In this document: one piece after another, positions 49,265 through 57,101 of the stretch
Layout of the letters: each line of letters starts with the position of its first letter
Position numbering within the stretch: the first letter of the stretch is position 1
Assembly: GCA_903932425.1 (NCBI GenBank)
Contig: CAIZGG010000013.1
Span: 1-63,969 of the forward strand
Source: an uncultured beta proteobacterium
GTDB taxonomy: Bacteria > Pseudomonadota > Gammaproteobacteria > Burkholderiales > Burkholderiaceae_B
Direction of reading: 5' to 3'
DNA length: 63,969 nucleotides
The notes under the pieces: generated by a model
What the model was told of the DNA's origin: nothing
Databases searched by the model: none
What the model saw: the letters and a program-made list of their open reading frames with translations, nothing else
Program-made: the position numbers and the translations under genes

Positions 49265-50485
49265 ATGCGTTTATTTCAAATACTCACCTGTCTGGTCGCC
49301 GCTGCAGGATGCTTGTTTGTTGGAGCCACCCCCGCTCAGACCGCCGAGTCGGTAAGCGGTTCAGTCGTGCCTGCGCAGGCCAGTGAGGCGACCGGTAGCG
49401 CCACCACAACTGTTGGGCAGTCAGTCGGCGTGCCGCGAGGCCCAACGCTAGCGCCGCCGGTGACTGCTGGGACGAAAGACCCAGCTGCCGCCATCAAGAC
49501 TGCTGCGATCTTGTTGGCGGGCCAACAGCCCGTAACAGGTTTGCCGCCAGCGATTGCACAAAGTCCGCGTTGGGCCGCGTTCGCGAAAGAGGTGACTGCA
49601 AACTGGACGCGTTACAGCCAAAAAATCGCTGAGCCCATGTCGAGATGGTCCTTGGCCGAGCTACCTGCAATATCGGATACGGTGTTTTATCCGTTCTCTG
49701 GCCCAGACTTTGTGACCGTACATCTGTTGTTTCCAACAGCCCAACGCTATGTGATGATGGCCATGCAAAATGCCGAGCGGCCACTTGATTTAGCCAATAT
49801 TGCCCCTGATCTGCTCGAGCCAAGCCTCGGCGTGCTGACTTCAGCTTGGCAACATTTTGGAGAAAATGGCTTTTACGTCACCGAATATCTCGAAAAATAT
49901 TTATATTCGACTCGTGCCAATATCGGCGCGAGCACGTTCATTGTCAGTTTTTTAAGTTTGCAGGGCTTTGAAATTGAGCGTGTTGTCCCAATTCAGGTTG
50001 GCGCCGACGGGACGCTACAAGAGATGTCGCCAGACACTCCACGCTGGCGCTCGGTGCGGATTCAGGCGAGCAAGCAAGGCCGGCCCGTCATCATTGATTA
50101 TCTGAAGATCGATCTGTCGAATGCTGGCCTTCAGGCCACGCCAGAAAACCTCACACTGATCGGCACCCTGACCACAAATCCGGTGTTGTTCAAGGCAGCT
50201 TCACATCTGCCACAAAACGTTGGCTTTAACGTGATCGCTAATCAAGTGCTCGCGCAGTCGCCATTGATCGTGCAAGATGAAACGGGTCTGAGTTACTCGA
50301 CGCTGATCCGAGCTCACCAAGTTGCACTGTTTGGCAAATTCGTAGTCGCTCATCACGCCTTTACAAGTTATCACACTGACCTTGCAAAAGCCTTCGCCCA
50401 ACGAGATGACATCAAGCCCTTAAATTTTAGGTTTGGCTATTTTAAAGATGGTAACTACGCACTCATGGTGGCTGCGCGCAAGTAG
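49265..50485 (+). CDS. conserved hypothetical secreted protein
   Basis: Signal peptide MRLFQILTCLVAAAGCLFVGATPAQTAE; conserved-looking core AISDTVFYPFSGPDFVTVHLLFPTAQRYVMM. Confidence 0.7.
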   Translation: MRLFQILTCLVAAAGCLFVGATPAQTAESVSGSVVPAQASEATGSATTTVGQSVGVPRGPTLAPPVTAGTKDPAAAIKTAAILLAGQQPVTGLPPAIAQSPRWAAFAKEVTANWTRYSQKIAEPMSRWSLAELPAISDTVFYPFSGPDFVTVHLLFPTAQRYVMMAMQNAERPLDLANIAPDLLEPSLGVLTSAWQHFGENGFYVTEYLEKYLYSTRANIGASTFIVSFLSLQGFEIERVVPIQVGADGTLQEMSPDTPRWRSVRIQASKQGRPVIIDYLKIDLSNAGLQATPENLTLIGTLTTNPVLFKAASHLPQNVGFNVIANQVLAQSPLIVQDETGLSYSTLIRAHQVALFGKFVVAHHAFTSYHTDLAKAFAQRDDIKPLNFRFGYFKDGNYALMVAARK

Positions 50486-50657
50486 TTCTTAGCGGGGCTG
50501 AGGCGCAGCTGAAGTGTATTTGTTGACGAGCCTTCCCTTCATCCTCTTTTAAGCGAATCAGAACGTTGACATCTTCACCGTTCTGAACGTCGAGGTCTTA
50601 CGCGCAGATTCAATAAATTGCAAGTATGCTAACGCTTTAATGTCGCGCGAGAAGAAT

Positions 50658-52256
50658 ATGAAACGTCGTGATTTTTTGCGTGCAAGTGCAGCGCCCTTGC
50701 TTACCGCGCTGCCTAGCGCAGTGTTTGCGCAGTCGCCGCCAGCATCAGCCTCATCCGCATGGGATGCCGGTCAAGTCAGGCACCTTTTACCTACGGCAAA
50801 TCACTCAGAATTTCTGCTCAAAGTTTCTTTTGTATCGCCTCTGAGTGCGCCGCCCAGACTCACGGTGAACGGTGTGGCGGTCGAAGGTCGCATGACCGAT
50901 ACGCAAGGCGAGTTCTGGCAATTTCGTGCGACCGGTTTGGCAGCTGGGAAGACGTATCAGTTATCTTTGAAGGGCCCAGACGGTAAACAATTGTGTCAGC
51001 ACTGGGATCTGGCGACCTTTCCAGAACCTGCCAGTAGCCCCGACCACTTGCGTCTGTTGTTGTTTACGTGTGCGGGTGGGCACGAGGCGATGAAATTTTT
51101 GCCTGCGACGACCAGACATCGTTTGCTCAAGCGCGCTTTGTCGTTTAAGCCTCACGCGGCCGTCGCAAACGGCGACCATGTTTACTGGGATTTACGGTCA
51201 CCGCTTACCGCGAAAAATTCGGGTGGTTCAGAGCTGGCTAAATCGTTGATCGGCGGAACCTTTGAGCGCTCGAGTGCAGTGTTTGGAACCAATAACGAAC
51301 AGTTGCTTAAAAAGGCGGCTGACCCGCAAATTGCACCTGTATACGGTACCGAGTTTCGCTCCACTCCGACATTCTTTATCCAGGATGATCACGACTATTG
51401 GGATAACGACGATGCGTTCGATACGGTCATCACGTTTCCGCCCGATTTTTTTATGCGACAGATGGCCCGCGTGACTCAATCGATGTACTACCCCGAGTTC
51501 TTGCCTGATATGACACGTCCAACAGGCTTGCCAGGAGCGGCGATGTTGGGGCGTGCGGATTCTGTGGCTGAAAGTTTCGGCACCCTGCGCTATGGCCGTT
51601 TGGCAGAGATGTTGTTGTATTCGGTGCGCCCCACCATGACGCTTGCAGGTCCTAGCGCTGTCTTTGTTGAAGATACTGTCGAGGGCTGGCTCAAGCAGCG
51701 CATGGCCGAGTCTGATGCGGCCCATGTGATCAATGCCCCGTCAAATCCGCATGGCTGGACGGCGGGCAAATGGGGTGAGTGGTACCCCGACGTATTGAGC
51801 AAAGAGGGCAAGCTCACCCTTGAGGTTAAAAAGCCATATTGGCAAGAAGGCTGGCTTAAGCAGCACGATCGTTTGCTTGAGGCGATGTCTGCCATGAAAG
51901 GCAAAATTCCATTGTCTGTGAGCGGCGATCTGCACGCGATTGCGTTGGGCAGCATTACACGTACCGGAACAGTCGATCTTTCAAAAAACCCAGTCGTGTC
52001 GGTGGTGACGGGGCCAGTTGGTACGCGCCCCTCAGGCTGGCCCTCGGGTATCCGCAAAATCGGTGCTCAGCCATCGCTGCATCTGAGCATGACTGAAGCG
52101 ATTGCCCCAATCGAGCAGCATGGCTTTACGATTGCAGACTTTACGCATGACAAAGTGATTTTGAAGTTTTTTAAATGGGATTTGAATACTCAATCCGTTG
52201 AGGCGATTGACACCCTCGAACCCTTTCATACCGCAGAGCTAAGGAGACCCGCATGA
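50658..52256 (+). CDS. metallophosphatase (PhoD-like), Tat-exported
   Basis: MKRRDFLRASAAPLLTALPSAVFA Tat-like signal; AVANGDHVYWD, FFIQDDHDYWDNDD, SVSGDLHAIALGS metal-binding motifs. ORF opens at 50640. Confidence 0.82.
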   Translation: MKRRDFLRASAAPLLTALPSAVFAQSPPASASSAWDAGQVRHLLPTANHSEFLLKVSFVSPLSAPPRLTVNGVAVEGRMTDTQGEFWQFRATGLAAGKTYQLSLKGPDGKQLCQHWDLATFPEPASSPDHLRLLLFTCAGGHEAMKFLPATTRHRLLKRALSFKPHAAVANGDHVYWDLRSPLTAKNSGGSELAKSLIGGTFERSSAVFGTNNEQLLKKAADPQIAPVYGTEFRSTPTFFIQDDHDYWDNDDAFDTVITFPPDFFMRQMARVTQSMYYPEFLPDMTRPTGLPGAAMLGRADSVAESFGTLRYGRLAEMLLYSVRPTMTLAGPSAVFVEDTVEGWLKQRMAESDAAHVINAPSNPHGWTAGKWGEWYPDVLSKEGKLTLEVKKPYWQEGWLKQHDRLLEAMSAMKGKIPLSVSGDLHAIALGSITRTGTVDLSKNPVVSVVTGPVGTRPSGWPSGIRKIGAQPSLHLSMTEAIAPIEQHGFTIADFTHDKVILKFFKWDLNTQSVEAIDTLEPFHTAELRRPA

Positions 52257-52708
52257 TACAAACACGCCACATTTTTCAGATCGTTTTAACAGTCCCTAAT
52301 ATTGTTGACCTAGGTCAGACTCCTGTGGGCGGTCGCAAGATTGCCAACGTGACGGGTGGTACGTTCGAGGGCGAGCGCATTCGCGGCACCGTTAAGGCAG
52401 CACCGGGTGGCGACTGGTTGTTGATGCGGCCAGATGATGTGCTGACCTTAGACGTGCGCCTCATCCTTGAAACGGACGATAACCAGCTGATTTACATGAG
52501 CTATCGCGGCTTGCGTCACGGCCCTAAAGATGTGATGGCCCGCCTGAACAAGGGCGAAAAAGTTGATCCGGCCGAGTATTACTTTCGCACCACACCGGTG
52601 CTTGAAACCGGCTCAGAAAAGTATAGCTGGCTTAACAAAATCATTTGTGTTGCAACGGGGCGCCGTGACGCTGCAGGGCCGGTGTATGACGTCTACGAGG
52701 TCTTATAG
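52253..52708 (+). CDS. DUF3237 family protein
   Basis: GGRKIANVTGGTFEGERIRGTVKAAPGGDWLLMRPDDVLTLDVRLILETDDNQLIYMSYRGLRHG; overlaps upstream stop (ATGA). Confidence 0.88.
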   Translation: MIQTRHIFQIVLTVPNIVDLGQTPVGGRKIANVTGGTFEGERIRGTVKAAPGGDWLLMRPDDVLTLDVRLILETDDNQLIYMSYRGLRHGPKDVMARLNKGEKVDPAEYYFRTTPVLETGSEKYSWLNKIICVATGRRDAAGPVYDVYEVL

Positions 52709-52939
52709 GCGTAGTTGGACTAGCAGCTGGGCGCCTTCGTTGCGCCCAGAGCGCTTAAAGAGTAACCTTTGAGGGCGCGTTTGAAGGTGTACCGGTACAA
52801 ACTCAGACGCTACGATAAAAATAACATTGAGACACGACCTACGAGTTTGCCGCTTTGAAGGCTGGGCCCAATTTGGGCTGCCTTCCGATTGGATTCCTGT
52901 TGAGTAAATGGATTTGTCTGACTAACTAAAGAGATAACA

Positions 52940-54151
52940 ATGAATTTTTTGTTCAGTGCTGAAGAAGAAAAACTGCGTTCAACCGTTCGTGAATTTTTGG
53001 CCGAGCACTTCACTGACGAAGTGCGTGCTGAAAACACGGCAGGTAAGCGTGGCGAAGGTTGGGGGCCCGCAATTCGTGCCTTTTTTGATACCGTCAATGA
53101 AAAGCGTTGGTTCGCCTGGAGCTGGCCGACTGAATTCGGCGGTGGTGGCGGTGATCGCACTGCGCAGTTTGTAATCGAAGAAGAGTTTTATCGGGCAACC
53201 GGTATCACTTTGGGCGGCGGTACAGGCGCGCCGGCGATTCTATCTGTTGGTACCGCTGCGCAAAAACAAGAATTTGTGCCGGGCGCCATCAAGCGTGAAA
53301 TCATTTTTTGCCAGGGCTACAGCGAGCCTGGCTGTGGTACTGACTTGGCCGGTATTCGCTGCCGCGCAAAACGTGTCGGTGATAAATACATTATCACGGG
53401 ACAAAAAATTTACACCACCAACGCTCAAAATGCGACGCACATCTATTTGATGTGCCGTACCGACCCTGATTCAGTACGTCACCGCGGCCTATCAATTTTG
53501 CTCGTGCCGATGGATATGCCCGGCTTAACCGTGCGTCCACTCTGGACCGTGCAAAACGACCCGCCCGCACCGTTCGGCACGACTTACGGCGAAGAACGCA
53601 CCAACGAAGTATTTTTTGATGACGTCGAAGTGCCGGTGTCTTGCCTGTTGGGCGAAGAGGGCGGCGGCTGGGAAGTCGCACGGCGCGGTTTGAATCTGGA
53701 TCGCGTAGGCGCGTGGCGCTATTTGATTTCTGTGATGCGTGATGAAGATATTGTGAACTGGCTGCACGGCGAGGGCGAGTTGCAAGAGTCATTGCGTCAT
53801 GATCCTCAAGTGCGCGACAAAATCGCCGAGATGTGGACCGAAGCTGAAGTGTGTCGGTTGATGACTATGCGCAGCATCAGCATCGAGCAAAGTGGCGGAA
53901 AGTTCACCTATGAAGGTTCGGCCGAAAAAGTCTTTGCACCCGAGCACAGCGTGCGCACGACCGAAGCGATCAGTCAGATTTTGGGCCCGTTTGCGCAGTT
54001 GATGCAAGGCTCGCCCACCGCGATTGAAAAGGGCGTCTTTGCGCACAATATTTTGGGTGCCTACCAGTCAACGATCAACCACGGCAGCGTGCAGGTGATG
54101 CGCGATCAGGTGGCTCGTATTGGTTTGGGCATGCCGCGCGCTGCAAAATAA
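52940..54151 (+). CDS. acyl-CoA dehydrogenase
   Basis: FCQGYSEPGCGTDLAGIRCRAKRVGDKYIITGQKIYTTNAQNATHIYLMCRTDP; C-terminal ACAD fold. Confidence 0.93.
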   Translation: MNFLFSAEEEKLRSTVREFLAEHFTDEVRAENTAGKRGEGWGPAIRAFFDTVNEKRWFAWSWPTEFGGGGGDRTAQFVIEEEFYRATGITLGGGTGAPAILSVGTAAQKQEFVPGAIKREIIFCQGYSEPGCGTDLAGIRCRAKRVGDKYIITGQKIYTTNAQNATHIYLMCRTDPDSVRHRGLSILLVPMDMPGLTVRPLWTVQNDPPAPFGTTYGEERTNEVFFDDVEVPVSCLLGEEGGGWEVARRGLNLDRVGAWRYLISVMRDEDIVNWLHGEGELQESLRHDPQVRDKIAEMWTEAEVCRLMTMRSISIEQSGGKFTYEGSAEKVFAPEHSVRTTEAISQILGPFAQLMQGSPTAIEKGVFAHNILGAYQSTINHGSVQVMRDQVARIGLGMPRAAK

Positions 54152-54171
54152 GAATAAAGGTAAAGAGAATC

Positions 54172-55329
54172 ATGGATATATTGCTTGACGATCAAGAAGT
54201 ACAAATCCGCGAAGCGGCTTCAGAGTTTTTGGCTGGTGAATGCACGTCTGCGCTGGTGCGTAAGATCGAAAATGATCCCCTCCAATACTCACCCGCGTTA
54301 TGGGAAAAATTTGCCGAAAACGGCTGGCTGCAATTGTGTCTGTCGGATAAAAATGGCGGTCAAGAATTACCACTAACGTATTTAGCCTTGTTATTTGAGT
54401 TGGCTGGCTATCACATTGCTCCAATCCCCTTGCATGCGACCATGGTTCCGGCCATGATCCTTGATCGGCATGGCAATGCAGAGCAGCAGCAACTTCTGCA
54501 GCACGTGCTCAGTGGTGAGTTGATCTTGAGCCATGCCGTGACCGAAGCCAACGGTCGCTGGACACCTGAGTCGATTAAGCTCGAAGGCCGGGTTGAAGGC
54601 AATGGGCTGGTATTGAACGGCACCAAGACGTTCGTCGGAAGTTATCGTGCCTCGAAGCAATGCTTGGTTGTCTATCGCGAAGCGACAGCACCTCATCACT
54701 TGGGCGTTGTACTGGTGCCCACCGATGCAACGGGCTTAAGCAGCGATGCCTTGGTATCGATGGCAAAGGATGGCGAAGCAAACGTGCAATTCAACAACGT
54801 GCGTGTGCCCTTGAACGCGCGTATTGGTTCGCCTGAACAGGGCAACGCGATCGCACTTGAAGTCATGGATTTTTCGTCGGTGCTGTATGCCTCGATGATT
54901 GCGGGTGCGGGCCGCAGAACCCTTGACATGGCCGTGGCCCACGCTAAACAGCGCGAAGCTTTTGGTCAGCCGATCGGTGCGTTTCAAGCGATTCAGCATT
55001 TGTGCGCAAACATGGTCAATGCCATTGACGGCACGACGATGCTCGCTCGCGAAGCGCTGTGGCGGATGGATCAAAAGTTGCCGTACCGCGTGAACGTTGC
55101 GCAGGCAAAATCGTTTGGAAACGAGCAAGGCATGATGGTGGTGCGTTCAGCACAGCAAATTCACGGTGGTATGGGCTTCATCCGTGATTTTGACTTGAAC
55201 CTTTGGTATCGCAGAGTGGGCTCCTGGAGTCTGCGTGGCGGTACGGCGGCAGAGCATCGTCGTACGATCGCTGCTGCGTTGTTAGATCAGCCGAACAAGG
55301 TTCGCATCGGTAATATCCCACAGGCTTAA
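54172..55329 (+). CDS. acyl-CoA dehydrogenase family protein
   Basis: ENGWLQLCLSDKNGGQELPLTYLALLFE, AHAKQREAFGQPIGAFQAIQHLCANM, QIHGGMGFIRDFDLNLWYRR. Confidence 0.93.
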   Translation: MDILLDDQEVQIREAASEFLAGECTSALVRKIENDPLQYSPALWEKFAENGWLQLCLSDKNGGQELPLTYLALLFELAGYHIAPIPLHATMVPAMILDRHGNAEQQQLLQHVLSGELILSHAVTEANGRWTPESIKLEGRVEGNGLVLNGTKTFVGSYRASKQCLVVYREATAPHHLGVVLVPTDATGLSSDALVSMAKDGEANVQFNNVRVPLNARIGSPEQGNAIALEVMDFSSVLYASMIAGAGRRTLDMAVAHAKQREAFGQPIGAFQAIQHLCANMVNAIDGTTMLAREALWRMDQKLPYRVNVAQAKSFGNEQGMMVVRSAQQIHGGMGFIRDFDLNLWYRRVGSWSLRGGTAAEHRRTIAAALLDQPNKVRIGNIPQA

Positions 55330-55354
55330 CGCCAGCAACATCAAGCATCAAATC

Positions 55355-55403
55355 ATTCTTGTGCTTTAGCGATTAACTCGCTAAGGCACAAGAATTTTTT
55401 TTG
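55355..55403 (+). terminator. Rho-independent terminator after the acyl-CoA dehydrogenase pair
   Basis: attcttgtgctttagcga-ttaac-tcgctaaggcacaagaattttttttg: 18-bp stem with one G-T wobble, followed by a T tract. Confidence 0.9.
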
Positions 55404-55438
55404 CTTTTATTCGACGCCTTACCTTTGAGCGGATTGAT

Positions 55439-55561
55439 ATGGCTCAAGAATCACTCTTTACAAACGATTGTCGTGCTCATCATCGGGCGCATACTGGGCG
55501 TTGGTGGCCCGGTTTGGGTCACAGCAACCACAACGATACGTTTGTGAGGGTACTGAAATGA
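55439..55561 (+). CDS. candidate small His-rich protein (40 aa) coupled to the cytochrome b561 gene
   Basis: MAQESLFTNDCRAHHRAHTGRWWPGLGHSNHNDTFVRVLK; stop overlaps the next start (ATGA at 55558). Not in the supplied ORF track because of length. Confidence 0.4.
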   Translation: MAQESLFTNDCRAHHRAHTGRWWPGLGHSNHNDTFVRVLK

Positions 55562-56049
55562 ATGCGATTGCTAACCTGACGGGCTTGAAGACGACTGTGC
55601 CGAGCACGACCCGGCGGGTCAACGACTTAGCAACACGAACTTTTCACTGGTTGCTAGCCTTCTCCTTTTTAGGCGCCTATCTCACAGCAGACTTTGACGG
55701 TTTGCGTGGTGTGCATATCGCCCTCGGTTACACGATGCTTGGCCTCTTGGGGTTTCGTATCGTGTGGGGCCTCATTGGGCCAAAGCACGTTCGTTTTAAA
55801 TTGCTGTTTGGAAAGTTCTCGGGCGTACGTGGGTGGTGGACTGCGACCCGGCAGGCGCCCAGCCTTTGGTCGATTGACTGGAAGCGGGGGCAGAATATGC
55901 TGATGGCATTTGCAGTGCTTAGCCTCTTAGTGCTGGTGTTGCCTTTGGTGGGCTCTGGCTATTTGGTGAATAACGAGTTCGGCGGAAAACTGCTCGAAAG
56001 CACACATGAGTTTTTTCTTAATGAAAGTTCAAGTCGAAGGTGGCTTTAA
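55558..56049 (+). CDS. cytochrome b561-family protein, apparently truncated after TM3
   Basis: RTFHWLLAFSFLGAYLTAD, GVHIALGYTMLGLLGFRIVWGLIGPKHVRF, then LLESTHEFFLNESSSRRWL* where TM4 would be expected. Confidence 0.65.
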   Translation: MNAIANLTGLKTTVPSTTRRVNDLATRTFHWLLAFSFLGAYLTADFDGLRGVHIALGYTMLGLLGFRIVWGLIGPKHVRFKLLFGKFSGVRGWWTATRQAPSLWSIDWKRGQNMLMAFAVLSLLVLVLPLVGSGYLVNNEFGGKLLESTHEFFLNESSSRRWL

Positions 56050-56356
56050 AACGACCCTCAGCGATATGGGCGATGACAAAGGCGTCGCCCTTGTATTTAT
56101 GTTGGTTGCAGTCTGTTTAGCGGTTGGCGTGACTTATTTCACTGTTCGTGTGCAAGGTATTAATCGCGGCAAGCCAGGTTGGGTGCTCGGCACACTGCCT
56201 GTGATCGGCGCAATGACACTATTATCTTGGACCAACGTCAATTTTTCTAATTTTAATTGGGCAGACTGGCTGGTCGAAGCCATTGGGCTTGGGCAACTAT
56301 ATGTCTTATTTTCAATATACAAATTGCTGAACGCAGCTAAATCTGCACAAGGCTAA
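56006..56356 (+). CDS. small membrane protein overlapping the b561 C-terminus
   Basis: ORF with hydrophobic segments VALVFMLVAVCLAVGVTYFTV and WVLGTLPVIGAMTLLSW; true start uncertain (56006 or 56021). Confidence 0.4.
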   Translation: MSFFLMKVQVEGGFKTTLSDMGDDKGVALVFMLVAVCLAVGVTYFTVRVQGINRGKPGWVLGTLPVIGAMTLLSWTNVNFSNFNWADWLVEAIGLGQLYVLFSIYKLLNAAKSAQG

Positions 56357-56438
56357 CACCACCACCAAGAGTGCCAAGCGAAACTGAGCGACGATTAGCG
56401 GTCAACAGTACAAATATTCGCGATGGTAAGATGAACAG

Positions 56439-57101
56439 ATGCCCCCTCACACCCCCGTTTTACTTCAAGCCGAAGGCCTTTCAAAGCGGGTTTCGCCTGA
56501 GCGCTGGCTATTTCGAAACTTAAATATATCTGTTGCGCCTGGCGAACAACTTGCGCTTCGGGGCGCGTCAGGTGTGGGCAAATCTACACTGTTAAACCTG
56601 ATGGCCGGGCTCGATCTGCCTGACGAGGGGCGTGTGCTTCTAAAGGGCCAGAATCTTGCTGAGATGACTAAGGGTGAACAGCTGGCGTTGCGTCGCGCGA
56701 CTTTTGGTTTTGTGTTTCAGGCGTTTCATTTAATGCCGCATCTCAATGCCTTACAAAATGTAATGGTGCCCTGTTTGTTGGCTGGCTTAGCCTTCGCGCA
56801 GGCCGAAGAGCGTGCTGAGCGTTTAATCGAAGCACTTGAGCTCATGGGTGTTGCACAATCCTTTCCCTCGGTGTTATCAGGCGGCGAACAGCAGCGCGTT
56901 GCACTTGCCCGAGCGCTCGTCCACCAGCCTGAAATTGTCTTGGCCGACGAGCCCACCGGTAATCTTGATCCTGAAACGGCTCAAAAGGCGCTTAACCTCC
57001 TTTGCAGTACCTGTCGCGAGCAAGGCGCTGCATTACTGATGGTGACGCATTCAGCTGAGTCAGCCGCAAGGCTGGATCGCACTTTTGTTTTAAACGGTTG
57101 A
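56439..57101 (+). CDS. LolD-like ABC transporter ATP-binding protein (AttE-like)
   Basis: [61 protein letters not shown]. Confidence 0.92.
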   Translation: MPPHTPVLLQAEGLSKRVSPERWLFRNLNISVAPGEQLALRGASGVGKSTLLNLMAGLDLPDEGRVLLKGQNLAEMTKGEQLALRRATFGFVFQAFHLMPHLNALQNVMVPCLLAGLAFAQAEERAERLIEALELMGVAQSFPSVLSGGEQQRVALARALVHQPEIVLADEPTGNLDPETAQKALNLLCSTCREQGAALLMVTHSAESAARLDRTFVLNG

